DNA of 64,000 nucleotides from Stenotrophomonas indicatrix (GCA_041545745.1 CP168152.1:4214001-4278000), one strand, 5' to 3'. Shown: positions 9,117 to 19,912, counted from the first letter of the stretch. Numbers and translations: made by a program. The notes: generated from the letters alone by a model not told the origin.

Positions 9117-9401
9117 ATGAACACCAGTACCCCGCAGGTCCCCAACAATCTGGTCTGGGCCATCCTGTCCACCCTGTTCTGCTGCCTGCCGGCCGGCATC
9201 GTGTCGATCGTCTACGCCGCCCAGGTCAACGGCAAGCTGGCTGCTGGCGACGTCGCCGGTGCCCGTGATTCGGCCGACAAGGCCAAGAAGTGGGCCATGT
9301 GGTCGGCCATCGCCGCCGTCGTCGTCATGGTGCTGTACTTCATCGTGATCATGGCCGTTGGCGGCCTGGGCGCGCTGAGCGGCGGCAACGGCAGCTACTG
9401 A
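9117..9401 (+). CDS. CD225/dispanin family small membrane protein, tandem paralogue
   Basis: 94 residues, clearly duplicated from the preceding gene: NNLVWAILSTLFCCLPAG near residues 10-27 matches its neighbour closely, followed by the VSIVYAAQVNGKLAAGD segment, an amphipathic loop and a second hydrophobic helix (about 66-85) ending in a Gly-rich tail. GAGGAGC sits eight or so bases before the ATG. Function is unknown. Eukaryotic relatives such as IFITM change membrane curvature, but this cannot be carried over without data. Confidence 0.85.
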   Translation: MNTSTPQVPNNLVWAILSTLFCCLPAGIVSIVYAAQVNGKLAAGDVAGARDSADKAKKWAMWSAIAAVVVMVLYFIVIMAVGGLGALSGGNGSY

Positions 9402-9444
9402 TGCCCGCGACGGGGTCCGGCCACGCGCCGGATCCCGCTCCCGC

Positions 9445-9870
9445 ATGTCCGCACTTCCCGCGCGTTCCCGCCTGGCCCGCTGGGCTCCGCTGCTGGCCGC
9501 TTCCGGCCTGGCTGCGGGTGCCGCCGTGGTCCTGCGCCACGTCAATCCGTATGTCTCCGGCAACCCGCTGCCGGGCTGCCCGCTGTACGCACTGACCGGC
9601 TTTTACTGCCCCGGCTGCGGCAGCACGCGCTGCCTGTATTCACTGGTCCACTTCGACCTGCCCGGCGCGATGGCGATGAACCCGTTGCTGGTCATCAGCC
9701 TGCCCTTCCTGTTCCTGATGCTGCTCAACATGGCTGGCGTGCGCCCGCGCGTGCTCGACCCGTTGATGCGGGTACTGGCCAGCCCTACGTTCTGGCTGTG
9801 GCTGCTGCCCGGCTATGCCGTGCTGCGCAACCTGCCGTGGGCACCGTTCACCGCGCTGGCTCCGGTGTAG
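9445..9870 (+). CDS. DUF2752 domain membrane protein
   Basis: 141-residue inner-membrane protein with three hydrophobic segments. The hallmark of DUF2752 is present at about residues 49-68: a GFYCPGCGSTRCLYSLVHFD stretch with the CPxCGxTR core, followed by an NPLL motif. The family is often found beside CD225/TM2-type small membrane proteins, as here, 43 bases after the second paralogue, so the three are probably one transcript. The Cys pair could bind metal or form a disulfide, but no activity is known. Confidence 0.85.
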   Translation: MSALPARSRLARWAPLLAASGLAAGAAVVLRHVNPYVSGNPLPGCPLYALTGFYCPGCGSTRCLYSLVHFDLPGAMAMNPLLVISLPFLFLMLLNMAGVRPRVLDPLMRVLASPTFWLWLLPGYAVLRNLPWAPFTALAPV

Positions 9871-9930
9871 TTTCCCGCCAACGGCGCAGCCCCTCGTGGT
9901 TGGTCGCTGGAAGCAGAAGCCGTTGGGGTT

Positions 9931-10034
9931 GGCCGGGCGGGTGGGCTGCGCAGGGGCCGCTGCAAGTACGTCCATGTAAGCTCGGTCGCGCCATCCATGG
10001 CGCTTACGCCCCTGCGCAACCCACCCGCCCGGCC
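9931..10034. repeat. Long inverted repeat, 27-base arms
   Basis: The left arm 9931-9957 (beginning GGCCGGGCGGGTGGGCTGCG) pairs with the right arm 10008-10034 with one mismatch. The 50-base interior contains a further GTAAG..CTTAC pair and a GCGCCATCCATGGCGC palindrome, so the whole unit can fold into one long hairpin. Confidence 0.85.
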
Positions 10035-10110
10035 ACGGACAATTTCCGTGCGCGTCCACCACGGAAAAGAAAGAGAAGATCAAAAGCGGAAGCGGATCGC
10101 TTCGCTCTGC

Positions 10111-10158
10111 ATCCACGCATGGCGTGGATCTACCGTGTCGACCAAGGTCGACACCTAC
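10111..10158. repeat. SMAG REP followed by GTGTCGACC REP
   Basis: ATCCACGCATGGCGTGGAT with CTAC tag (10111-10133), then GTGTCGACCAAGGTCGACAC with CTAC tag (10135-10158). Both share the same tag orientation but different stems. Confidence 0.85.
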
Positions 10159-10190
10159 CAACAGCCGCCGGAATCTGCTGGGGGTGGGGC

Positions 10191-10255
10191 GGTGTGGGGC
10201 TGCAGGACCGTTGGCGCCATGGATGGGTTCACGGCGTGTCCTGCAGCCCCACACC
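10191..10255. repeat. Second long inverted repeat of the same style
   Basis: GGTGTGGGGCTGCAGGAC (10191-10208) pairs perfectly with 10238-10255; less perfect pairing extends outward through GC-rich sequence to about 10172 and 10275. The loop carries a GGCGCCATGGATGG core reminiscent of the loop of the neighbouring 9931-10034 element. Confidence 0.8.
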
Positions 10256-10345
10256 ACCCCGCCCAATCCTCAGCAACCCAGAGCCGCTTTGGCTTTGGCT
10301 TTGGCCTCTGCAGGTGCAGGGCTGCAAGCCCTGCAGAAAGAACAA

Positions 10346-11233
10346 CTAGGTCACCCAGCCCGCGATCACCAGCAGAGCCAGCACTGCCAGCCACAGCAGC
10401 AGCATCCGCCACACCAGGCTCATCGCATCGCGCAGGTCCGGCAGCCGCTGCCACACCGGCAACAGACCGGCTTCGGTGTAATCGTGGGCATCTTCGCGCA
10501 ACTCGGCATGGACGCTGGCACGCGCCACCGCGCCCAGGAAACCAATGTCGCCGGCCAAGCGCTCACCATGCGCCTGGCGCCATGCCTTCCAGGCCGTGTC
10601 GAAGTTGCCGACCAGGGCCATCGAGAACGCCATCAACTGGGCAACGGGCCATTCAATCCAGCCCAGCAACCGCTGCGCCAGCGCCAGCGGCTCCACCGGC
10701 ACTCGCGCCCGCATCGGGCTTTCCGCCATCAATGCCAGCAGGCGATAACCGAGCGCACCCACCGGGCCCAGCAGCAGGAACCAGAACAGCACCGCGAACC
10801 AGCGCCGCAGCGCGTTGAGCACGGTCGCCTCGACCAGTGAAGGAACATCCTCGCGCAGGCTGCCACCGGCTGACTGCAGGTTGCGTACTGCCGCCTGCCG
10901 GGTCGGCGCGTCGTCGGCATCGATGATCGCTTCGATGTCGCGGTCCAGGTCCCGTGGACCCCAGCACCAGGCCAGCACGGCCACGCCCAGCAGCAGCGCC
11001 GGCAGGCCGAACAGCACCCCGCGCAGCAGCCAGGCGACCAACGCCATCAGCAGCAGTGACGGTACGATCGCCAGCGCCACGCCGGCGGCCCCCTGCCAGG
11101 CCCGACCACCGTGCGCGTCCAGCCAGCCCAGCCAGCGCCGGAAGCCGTCGAAACGGCGCAGCGACGCGGCAGCGGCCGGGGCGACATGGCCAAGGGCCAG
11201 TGCCACCAACACGGCGACCAGGGTGGTGAACAT
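10346..11233 (-). CDS. ampE: AmpE-like regulatory signaling modulator
   Basis: 295-residue membrane protein, matching the AmpE family length (about 285). The start at 11233 (MFTTLVAVLVALALGH) is preferred to 11254 because the first helix begins there. Visible features are an N-terminal helix, a helix pair at about 55-100, a soluble segment with the RQAAVRNLQSAGG region and a C-terminal helix ending AGWVT. AmpE acts with AmpD/AmpG in beta-lactamase induction in Enterobacteria, with its biochemical role poorly defined. Here no ampD is adjacent; the upstream gene is nudC, 94 bases away on the same strand. Confidence 0.75.
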   Translation of the reverse strand: MFTTLVAVLVALALGHVAPAAAASLRRFDGFRRWLGWLDAHGGRAWQGAAGVALAIVPSLLLMALVAWLLRGVLFGLPALLLGVAVLAWCWGPRDLDRDIEAIIDADDAPTRQAAVRNLQSAGGSLREDVPSLVEATVLNALRRWFAVLFWFLLLGPVGALGYRLLALMAESPMRARVPVEPLALAQRLLGWIEWPVAQLMAFSMALVGNFDTAWKAWRQAHGERLAGDIGFLGAVARASVHAELREDAHDYTEAGLLPVWQRLPDLRDAMSLVWRMLLLWLAVLALLVIAGWVT

Positions 11234-11327
11234 GGCAGGTCTCCCTACGAGCAAGCGTTCGGCGTCGCTACCTTACCTGTCGCAGCGTCGCCGTCAGCGG
11301 TGAACCGTACTGTAACCGGCAGCGTGT

Positions 11328-12260
11328 TCAGGTGGCGGCAATGCTGGCGCCGCCGGATGCCGGTTGCTGGCGGTACCAATGCTCGATCAGGCTCCGCGAA
11401 ATGGAGATCGGCGGCGACAGACGAATGCCTTCACCATCGTCCTCGACGTCACGCGCAAGGGCCGCTCCAACCTCCTCGGCACTGAACCAGCGCGCGTCTT
11501 CCAGCTCGCCATCCACGGTCGGCACATCGTCCTGTGCTTGCGCCCGGAAACCGATCATCAATGCACCGGGGAACGGCCAGGGCTGGGAGCCCAGGTACTG
11601 ACAGGCGGTCACCCGTACCTTGCTCTCTTCGTGCACTTCGCGCGCTACGGTCTGCTCGAAGGTCTCGCCAGGCTCGACAAAGCCGGCCAACACCGAATAG
11701 CGGCGCGGCGCCCAGTTGGACTGGCGGCCCAGCAACAGCCGTCCCTGGTTTTCCACGGCGACGATCACTGCCGGATCGACGCGCGGGTAGTGCTCGGTCG
11801 CGCACTGCGGGCAGCGGCCGACGAAGCCACCACGAGCGAACGCCACGGCCGTGCCGCAGACGCCGCAGAAGCGGGTACGCGATTGCCAGTAGGACATGCC
11901 GCGGGCGTAGCTGAAGGCGGTCGCATCGGCCACGGTCCACAGCAGTGCGGCCTGGCGCAGATCGAGCCGGCGTGGCGCGGTGACGGTCACGCTGGCAGCT
12001 TCCACCGAGAACCAGGCCTGCTCACCACGCAGGCCGAGGAAGATCGCGACACCGGGCCCGCCACCGACATCAGCGCCGGTCAGCGCCAGCGGCTGGTCGT
12101 CATCACCGGTGAAGGCGGTGCCGTCCTGGTCCAGGACAAGAATGCGCGCATCGGGCCACAGGCGCGCCAGAGCATCGGCATCTTCGCGCATGGCATCGGC
12201 GCGCTCCAACGGTTCACCCACGAAGGCAAAACCGGAAAGCGGCGAAGGAGAAGTGAGCAT
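11328..12260 (-). CDS. nudC: NADH pyrophosphatase NudC
   Basis: 310 residues. Hydrolyses NAD(H) to NMN(H) and AMP and removes 5'-NAD caps from RNA. The start at 12260 (MLTSPSPLSGFAF) avoids a 47-residue extension that merely translates a SMAG repeat. The middle region has the four-Cys zinc ribbon CGVCG...RCPQC (about residues 140-160). The Nudix box is GFVEPGETFEQTVAREVHEE (about 195-214), and the SQPWPFPGALMIGF motif just after it is the SQPWPFPxS signature that separates NudC from other Nudix enzymes, here with A in place of S. Confidence 0.93.
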   Translation of the reverse strand: MLTSPSPLSGFAFVGEPLERADAMREDADALARLWPDARILVLDQDGTAFTGDDDQPLALTGADVGGGPGVAIFLGLRGEQAWFSVEAASVTVTAPRRLDLRQAALLWTVADATAFSYARGMSYWQSRTRFCGVCGTAVAFARGGFVGRCPQCATEHYPRVDPAVIVAVENQGRLLLGRQSNWAPRRYSVLAGFVEPGETFEQTVAREVHEESKVRVTACQYLGSQPWPFPGALMIGFRAQAQDDVPTVDGELEDARWFSAEEVGAALARDVEDDGEGIRLSPPISISRSLIEHWYRQQPASGGASIAAT

Positions 12261-12339
12261 CCAGCTAGCCTGCCGCCAATCGATGCAGGTGGCAAGCCGC
12301 AGACTTTGCGGAAACCCGCCTGTGGGTGCAGGAAAAGCC

Positions 12340-12362
12340 ATCCACGCATGGCGTGGATCTAC
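12340..12362. repeat. SMAG REP between erpA and nudC
   Basis: ATCCACGCATGGCGTGGAT stem with CTAC tag inside the 141-base gap. Confidence 0.85.
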
Positions 12363-12401
12363 CGAAGGCACCGCGCGGGGCGCATGCCCCACGCCCTGCA
12401 A

Positions 12402-12794
12402 TTACATGCTGAAACTGCTGCCGCAGCCGCAGGTGGTCTTGGCGTTCGGATTGCGGATCACGAACTGCGCACCGGTCAGGCTCTCGGTGTAATCCACCTC
12501 GGCGCCCATCAGGTACTGCAGGCTGAGCGGATCGACCAGCAGGGTGACCCCGCTGGTCTGCACCGCCAGGTCATCGCCGGCACGGTTCTCATCGAACTCG
12601 AACCCATACTGGAAGCCCGAACAGCCACCGCCCTCGATGTACACACGCAACGACAGGTCGGGGTTGCCCTCGTCCTGGATCAGTTCCTTGACCTTGGCCG
12701 CAGCGGCCTCGGTGAAGTTCAGCGGCCGATCCAGCGACTGGTAGTCGGGCGCGGCGGCCGGCGTGGCGCCGGGGAGGGAGACGAGCGTGTTCAT
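12402..12794 (-). CDS. erpA: Iron-sulfur cluster insertion protein ErpA
   Basis: 130-residue A-type Fe-S carrier of the HesB/IscA family that delivers clusters to apoproteins, including isoprenoid synthesis enzymes. The start at 12794 ([15 protein letters not shown]) matches family length and avoids a basic upstream extension. The three cluster-binding cysteines are present: one in [14 protein letters not shown] near residue 58 and two in [11 protein letters not shown] at the C-terminus. The bactofilin gene lies upstream on the same strand with a 31-base gap, so co-transcription is likely. Confidence 0.95.
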   Translation of the reverse strand: MNTLVSLPGATPAAAPDYQSLDRPLNFTEAAAAKVKELIQDEGNPDLSLRVYIEGGGCSGFQYGFEFDENRAGDDLAVQTSGVTLLVDPLSLQYLMGAEVDYTESLTGAQFVIRNPNAKTTCGCGSSFSM

Positions 12795-12825
12795 GGGCTC
12801 AGCATGGGGGCGCAGGCGATGGCTT

Positions 12826-13290
12826 TCAAGCCATCGCCTCGGCCAGCTTGCGGCGTGCCGCAGTGTCGCCCTTGCCATCAGCGGCGTCCCCGCTCTCCGG
12901 GGCTGGCAGGGCCTGCATCGGGGCGCTGGCATGGATCAGCCGGCCGTTCAGCTGGGCACCCGCGTTCATTTCCACCACCTGGTAGTGAACGTTGCCGTTG
13001 ACCCGGGCGCTCGGGGTCAGTTCGACCTTCTCGGTGGCATGCACATCGCCGTCCAGGCGGCCACTGATGACCACCACCTGGGCGCGGATCTCGCCTTCGA
13101 TCACGCCATGCTCGGCGAGGGTCAGGGTCGCCGCGCTGGCGCCCTCCTGGGCAATCACCTTGCCGTGGATGCGACCTTCCACGTACAAGCCACCACTGAA
13201 TTCCACATCGCCACGGATCACCACCTGGTTGCCGATCAGGGCATCCACCACCAGTTGGCCATCACGGCTGGATTTGCTGCTTCCGAACAT
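12826..13290 (-). CDS. Bactofilin (polymer-forming cytoskeletal protein)
   Basis: 154 residues starting [14 protein letters not shown] at 13290. The core (about residues 15-115) is a right-handed beta-helix made of short repeats with evenly spaced Val/Ile and Gly, including [19 protein letters not shown] and [19 protein letters not shown], typical of the bactofilin domain. The tail (about 120-154) is Ala/charged and likely disordered. Bactofilins self-assemble without nucleotide and localise cell-wall or polar factors. The DUF6776 gene ends four bases upstream. Confidence 0.92.
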   Translation of the reverse strand: MFGSSKSSRDGQLVVDALIGNQVVIRGDVEFSGGLYVEGRIHGKVIAQEGASAATLTLAEHGVIEGEIRAQVVVISGRLDGDVHATEKVELTPSARVNGNVHYQVVEMNAGAQLNGRLIHASAPMQALPAPESGDAADGKGDTAARRKLAEAMA

Positions 13291-13294
13291 CTGC

Positions 13295-14038
13295 CTACTC
13301 CCCTTTGCTGGCCGGTGCGCCGGCCTGTTTCCAGTCGAATACCTGCGTGGTGCCCCCCGCACCACTCCCCAATGTCACCTTCACCCGTTGCGGGGTGAAG
13401 TCAGCCGGCAGCATCACGCTGCCGGTGAGCTGCTGGAAGTACCGGAACGAGTAATCCTGTCCCGGCACCTTGCTGCGCTGGTGCAGCTCGTCCCAGCTGA
13501 TGGTGGCCAGCTTGCCGTTCTTTACGCCTTCCACCGTGAAACGCATCTGCCCCTGGCTGATCGCGCCCCGGTTGAGGTTCTGGGTCAGCACCACGCTGTA
13601 CTGCCAGGTGCCGGCCGATTCCGGGCTGAATTCAATCGAATGGGTGTTCAGGCCTTTGCGCTGGCTGGTCGAGCCCACCAGACGCTCGTAGAAGGCAACG
13701 TCAGCGCGCAGGCCGGCGATCTCTTCATCGCGCTCGGCCAGTGAAGACTGCACCTCATTGTTGGCGGCGCGGCTGATGCGGTCCGACGCTTCCAGCGTCG
13801 CCTGCTTCTGCCGCAGTTCGGTCAGCTGGGTCTGCAGCGCATCGGCCCGCTTCTCGGCAACCTGCACGCGCTGGCCCTGTTCACCGCGCGGCGCGCCCAG
13901 CCAGCAGCCCCCCAGCACCGCAAGCACCAGGCTGAGCAGCCAGATGCCCGCGATCACCAGCAGGCGACGGCGGTCGGCAGGTGGTTGCCGGGCACCGGGA
14001 AGGCGGACCTGCACACGCATGGGAGGGCGGTTGTTCAT
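13295..14038 (-). CDS. DUF6776 family membrane-anchored coiled-coil protein
   Basis: 247 residues. A short basic N-terminus is followed by a single transmembrane helix (about 27-45, LLVIAGIWLLSLVLAVLGG) and then a predicted coiled coil (about 55-115, rich in Gln, Glu, Leu and Arg). The C-terminal domain (about 125-235) contains the FYERLVGST and LNRGAISQGQMRFTVEG segments seen in this family. The start at 14038 (MNNRPPMRVQVRL) gives the usual size. It is tightly coupled to the bactofilin gene (four-base gap), a common arrangement, so a shared envelope role is plausible but unproven. Confidence 0.85.
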   Translation of the reverse strand: MNNRPPMRVQVRLPGARQPPADRRRLLVIAGIWLLSLVLAVLGGCWLGAPRGEQGQRVQVAEKRADALQTQLTELRQKQATLEASDRISRAANNEVQSSLAERDEEIAGLRADVAFYERLVGSTSQRKGLNTHSIEFSPESAGTWQYSVVLTQNLNRGAISQGQMRFTVEGVKNGKLATISWDELHQRSKVPGQDYSFRYFQQLTGSVMLPADFTPQRVKVTLGSGAGGTTQVFDWKQAGAPASKGE

Positions 14039-14216
14039 GGGTAGTCTCCGTGGCATCGCAATGGCGACGCCAGTACGGCCCCTGGGGCAAACGACGGGCT
14101 AGTGTATGACAGGAACGACAGGTTTCCCCGGTGCCGGCCGGCACCGGGCGGTGGCATTCAGCCACTCCATCGTCGATAGTGTGGCACCCCGCACAGTTCC
14201 GCCGCCGGAGCCCGCC

Positions 14217-14834
14217 ATGACCGAAGCCCACCTGTTCGTGATCGGCATCCTGCTGGCCTGGCTGGCCGGCATCCGTGTCTACCTCACCGTATTCGGCGTC
14301 GGCATCGCCGGCCTGCTCGGCTGGGTCGACCTGCCACCGGCACTGCAGGCCACCGAGTCGTGGTGGGTGCTGGGCACGTCGGCGGCGCTGGCCGTCGCCG
14401 AATTCTTCGCAGACAAGATTCCCGGCGTGGATTCCGCCTGGGACCTTGTGCAGACCCTGGCGCGCGTACCCGCCGGCGCCTTCCTCGCGGCAGCGACATT
14501 GTCGCCAGATGGCGACCTGGGCACCGGTGCACTGGTGGCGGGCGCGGGTGTTGCACTGGCCAGCCATGGCCTGAAGGCCGGCACCCGCGCCCTGCTCAAC
14601 ACCTCACCGGAACCGGCCAGCAACTGGATCGCCTCGGCGGCCGAAGATACCGTGGTAATCGGCGGGTTGGCGCTCGCGCTGGCGCATCCATGGATCGCGC
14701 TGGTGGTGGTGCTGGCCTGCAGTCTGGCCGGTGCATTGCTGGTCTGGCTGGTCTGGCGCACATTGTGGAAGAGCGTGCGCTGGCTGGCACGTGGTGGCAG
14801 CGACGACGGACAACGGCAACCCGGTACCGGCTGA
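14217..14834 (+). CDS. DUF4126 domain membrane protein
   Basis: 205 residues with about five hydrophobic segments. The ATG at 14217 (MTEAHLFVIGILLAW) is selected over 14106 because the first helix starts there. The segments AGIRVYLTVFGVGIAGLLGW, ADKIPGVDSAWDLVQT and SHGLKAGTRALLNTSPEP are characteristic of DUF4126, a family with no assigned function. It is divergent from the bactofilin operon and 44 bases ahead of the REC-EAL gene. Confidence 0.82.
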   Translation: MTEAHLFVIGILLAWLAGIRVYLTVFGVGIAGLLGWVDLPPALQATESWWVLGTSAALAVAEFFADKIPGVDSAWDLVQTLARVPAGAFLAAATLSPDGDLGTGALVAGAGVALASHGLKAGTRALLNTSPEPASNWIASAAEDTVVIGGLALALAHPWIALVVVLACSLAGALLVWLVWRTLWKSVRWLARGGSDDGQRQPGTG

Positions 14835-14878
14835 TCGGCGGGCTTGTCGCATAATGGCGGCGAACACCAGGAGCATCG

Positions 14879-16777
14879 ATGGCCGCAAACGAATCCGCCA
14901 CGGGCCCCCGCCCGGGACGCGCTGAAACCCCTCCGGCCGATCATTGGCAACGTTGGGCCGCACCCTTGGCTGCGGCGGCGCCTGCCGAGGCACCGTCGTC
15001 AACGACCGTGCAGGTGCCGGCCTCGTCAGCGCCCAGCGACGGTGCCCGACTGGCTGCTCCGCCGCCCCTGCCCTCCGCCGCAGCACTGCCAGAGGCGGGC
15101 AACAGTGACATGGCGCCTGTCGACGCCGACTCGCCCTACCGCGTGCTGATCGTCGAAGACGACCGTGCCCAGGCGCTGTTCGCACAAAGCGTGCTGCATG
15201 GCGCTGGCATGCAGGCGATCGTGCTCGGCGATGCCGATGGCGTGCAGCAGGCCATCCGCGAACAACGCCCAGACCTGATCCTGATGGATCTGCACCTGCC
15301 CGGGCTGGATGGCATGCGGCTGACCGCGATGATCCGCCAGCAGCCCGGCATGCAGTTGCTACCGATCGTATTCCTCAGCGGCGACCCGGACCCGGAGCGC
15401 CAGTTCGAAGTGCTCGACTGCGGCGCCGACGATTACCTGAGCAAGCCGATCCGGCCGCGCCACCTGATCGCCGCGGTAGCCAACCGTATCCGCCGCGCAC
15501 GCGCGCAGGCCGCGACCCTGCCGGGTGCCAACGGCGCACCGGCGACCAGCAACCCGGAAACCGGGCTGCCCACGCGCCACCACGTGCTGCAGCAACTCAA
15601 CGCAACGCTTGCCCAGCACGAACGCGGTGGCGTGTTCTTCGTCGAAATCTCCAGCGCGCTGGGCCTGCGCGAGCGCTACGGCTACGCGGCCTTCGAGCGG
15701 CTGATGGTGCAGGCCGGGCAACGTCTTGCCGAGGCCGGCCATCCGCATCTGCTGGCACGCCTGAACGACAACAGCTTCCTGCTGCTTGCCCGCAACACCG
15801 ATGAGGACAGCCTGGAAGCGATCGCCGGCACCCTGCGCGAGCAGCTGTCCGCGCGCGCCTTCGTGATCCGCGACGACGAATCGGTGCACCTGCGCGGTGT
15901 GGTCGGCTACGCGCCGCTGTCGCCGGGTTTCGACGATGCCAGCAGCGCCTTGGAAGCGGTCGAACGCACCACCCTGCAGGCGCGCCTGCTCAGCGCCGGC
16001 GTGGCGGGCCACGTGCATCGCCAGGTGACCACCGAGCAGGAGCACCTGGCGTTGCTGGAAGGCCAGCTGGAGCTCGCTTACCAGCCGATCGTCGCCGTCG
16101 CCGGCGGCAGCAGCGCGCAGTACCAGCTGCTGCTGCGCCTGCGCCAGGCCGATGGCAGCGTGCTGACCGCCGGTCAGGTCATTCCCGCAGCCGAAGCCGC
16201 CGGCCGCATCGCCGATCTTGACCAGCAGGTACTGGAACATGCGATGGGCCTGCTCGACCTGTATCGCCATGCCACCCAACCGCTGAACCTGTTCGTCTCG
16301 CAGTCGCTGCGTACCCTGCAGCGCGATGCCTTCGCTGACTGGCTGCTGGAATCGCTGCAGCAACGTCGCCTGCCCGGCAGCGCGCTGGTGATCGACGTGC
16401 GCCTGCCCGACGCGCTGATCCACACCGTGCCGTTGCAGCAGTTCTGCCAGCGCATGGCCAGCGTTGGCGTGCGCTTCTGCCTGAGCCAGTTCGAACCAGG
16501 CAGCGAAGCCCTTGCCCTGCTCACCCAGCTGCCGTTGTCGTTCGTGCGCATGGCCGCACGCTTCTCCAGCAGCCACTCCAACCCGGATACGCGCGAAGAA
16601 CTGCGCCGATCGATCGAGCAGGCGCATGCAGCCGGCCTGCTGATCATCGGCCAGCAGATCGAGGATCCGCAGGCAGCGGCCGCGATGTGGGTCGGCGGTG
16701 TCGATTACATCCAGGGCAACATGGTGCAGTCGGCCGGCAGCGACCTGAACTTCGACTTCCACAACGCGGTGCTCTGA
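14879..16777 (+). CDS. Response regulator with degenerate GGDEF and EAL domains
   Basis: 632 residues: a disordered Ala/Pro-rich N-terminus (1-80), a REC domain (about 85-205) with phospho-acceptor Asp137 in ILMDLHLPG and the KP pair in LSKPIRP, a GGDEF-like domain (about 225-375) and an EAL-like domain (about 385-625). The GGDEF signature is replaced by NDNSF (residues 296-300) and EAL by QLL (416-418), so neither cyclase nor phosphodiesterase activity is expected. The protein may instead bind c-di-GMP or act through protein contacts, as FimX does, though FimX also has a PAS domain. Its stop TGA abuts the GTG start of the hybrid kinase, showing translational coupling; that kinase is the likely phosphodonor. 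Confidence 0.88.
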   Translation: MAANESATGPRPGRAETPPADHWQRWAAPLAAAAPAEAPSSTTVQVPASSAPSDGARLAAPPPLPSAAALPEAGNSDMAPVDADSPYRVLIVEDDRAQALFAQSVLHGAGMQAIVLGDADGVQQAIREQRPDLILMDLHLPGLDGMRLTAMIRQQPGMQLLPIVFLSGDPDPERQFEVLDCGADDYLSKPIRPRHLIAAVANRIRRARAQAATLPGANGAPATSNPETGLPTRHHVLQQLNATLAQHERGGVFFVEISSALGLRERYGYAAFERLMVQAGQRLAEAGHPHLLARLNDNSFLLLARNTDEDSLEAIAGTLREQLSARAFVIRDDESVHLRGVVGYAPLSPGFDDASSALEAVERTTLQARLLSAGVAGHVHRQVTTEQEHLALLEGQLELAYQPIVAVAGGSSAQYQLLLRLRQADGSVLTAGQVIPAAEAAGRIADLDQQVLEHAMGLLDLYRHATQPLNLFVSQSLRTLQRDAFADWLLESLQQRRLPGSALVIDVRLPDALIHTVPLQQFCQRMASVGVRFCLSQFEPGSEALALLTQLPLSFVRMAARFSSSHSNPDTREELRRSIEQAHAAGLLIIGQQIEDPQAAAAMWVGGVDYIQGNMVQSAGSDLNFDFHNAVL

Positions 16778-18982
<2,205 letters not shown>

Positions 18983-18983
18983 A

Positions 18984-19454
18984 TCACTCTTCGAGCTTGC
19001 TCAGCAGGTACTTCGGCTCACCGATGCGCTCGATCAGCTCCAGCTGGGTTTCCAGCCAGTCGATGTGCTCTTCCTCGGAGTCGAGGATCTTCACGAACAG
19101 TTGGCGGCTGACGTAGTCGCCGACCGAATCGGCGTAGGCCACGGCCTCGCGCAGGGTGACCACGCCGTCGCGTTCCAGCGACAGATCGCACTGCAGGATC
19201 TCGGTCGGGTTCTCACCGATGCGCAGCTTGCCCAGCGCCTGGAAATTCGGCAGGCCTTCGAGGAACAGGATGCGATCGGCGAGCATGTCGGCATGCTTCA
19301 TTTCCTCGATCGATTCCTTGTACTCGTGTTCGGCCAGTTCCTTGATGCCCCAGTTCTTCAGCATCTTGGCGTGCAGGAAGTACTGGTTGATCGCGGTCAG
19401 CTCGTTGTAGAGGACCTTGTTGAGGAATTCGATGACCTTGGTGTCGCCCTTCAT
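18984..19454 (-). CDS. bfr: Bacterioferritin
   Basis: 156-residue iron-storage cage subunit. The start at 19454 ([19 protein letters not shown]) is preceded by AGGAG. Four-helix ferritin fold with ferroxidase ligands Glu18 ([10 protein letters not shown]), Glu51 and His54 (EEMKHADML), and the C-terminal ESEEEH-type motif (here [10 protein letters not shown], about 126-135). Met52 in the EEMKH segment is the expected heme axial ligand. Two bases separate its stop from the convergent kinase gene. bfd, which reduces Bfr to release iron, is the next gene upstream on the same strand. Confidence 0.95.
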   Translation of the reverse strand: MKGDTKVIEFLNKVLYNELTAINQYFLHAKMLKNWGIKELAEHEYKESIEEMKHADMLADRILFLEGLPNFQALGKLRIGENPTEILQCDLSLERDGVVTLREAVAYADSVGDYVSRQLFVKILDSEEEHIDWLETQLELIERIGEPKYLLSKLEE

Positions 19455-19594
19455 GGGAATGCTCCTGCACGCTGAAATCGCGGGCACTGTAACGCCTTGT
19501 GCGCGCGCGTGAAGGAACGCGAATCGTGCGCATTGGCCGCTGTGACCAGCAATGAAGATCAGGAGAACGCAGCGTCAACGCGCCGCGAAACGAC

Positions 19595-19804
19595 TCAGGC
19601 GACCTGCGCCAGACCCAGTACCGGCAACGGCAGATCGTGCGTGGCACGTGCCTTGGCCAGCAGGTCGCCGGCCATGTCCAGGCAGGAACCGCAGGTGGCG
19701 CCGCATCCGGTACGCATGGTCAGCTCGGCCACCGACGTGACGCCATGGCTGGCGGCTTCGCGGATCTGGTGGTCGGTAACACCGTTGCAGATGCAGACGT
19801 ACAC
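19595..19804 (-). CDS. bfd: Bacterioferritin-associated ferredoxin
   Basis: 69 residues from a GTG at 19804 (VYVCICNGVTDHQIREA); a TTG at 19822 would add six residues, and neither has a good Shine-Dalgarno sequence. The [2Fe-2S] ligands are visible as CIC near the N-terminus and GCGATCGSC at about residues 34-42, the BFD-like arrangement. It passes electrons to bacterioferritin heme to mobilise iron. bfr lies 140 bases downstream on the same strand. The promoter upstream is overlapped by a Fur-like site, consistent with the known iron repression of bfd in other bacteria. Confidence 0.9.
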   Translation of the reverse strand: MYVCICNGVTDHQIREAASHGVTSVAELTMRTGCGATCGSCLDMAGDLLAKARATHDLPLPVLGLAQVA

Positions 19805-19846
19805 AGGCGGGAACCAGGGCAACAGGCCAGTAGCGGCCTGGTCACT

Positions 19847-19896
19847 ATTCCAATGGAAACGAGAATGGTTGTCAATCAGAGACCTGAACCATTCTC
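19847..19896 (-). promoter_or_regulatory. bfd promoter with Fur-box-like sequence
   Basis: On the minus strand, TTGACA (19875-19870) and TGGAAT (19852-19847) are 17 bases apart. GAGAATGGTTGTCAAT (from 19861) overlaps the -35 and resembles Fur boxes such as GAGAATGATTATCA. GAGAATGGTT (19861-19870) is also repeated inverted as AACCATTCTC at 19887-19896, giving two half-site clusters 16 bases apart. Confidence 0.6.
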
Positions 19897-19912
19897 GATA
19901 CCGTTCAGCCCG

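Larger units (their letters stand above)
9871..10345. other. Non-coding region with two long inverted repeats and REPs
   Basis: 475 bases without a convincing gene; possible reading frames are short and cross the palindromes. It holds two large hairpins (9931-10034 and 10191-10255) and two REPs (10111-10133 SMAG, 10135-10158 GTGTCGACC-type). Confidence 0.7.
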
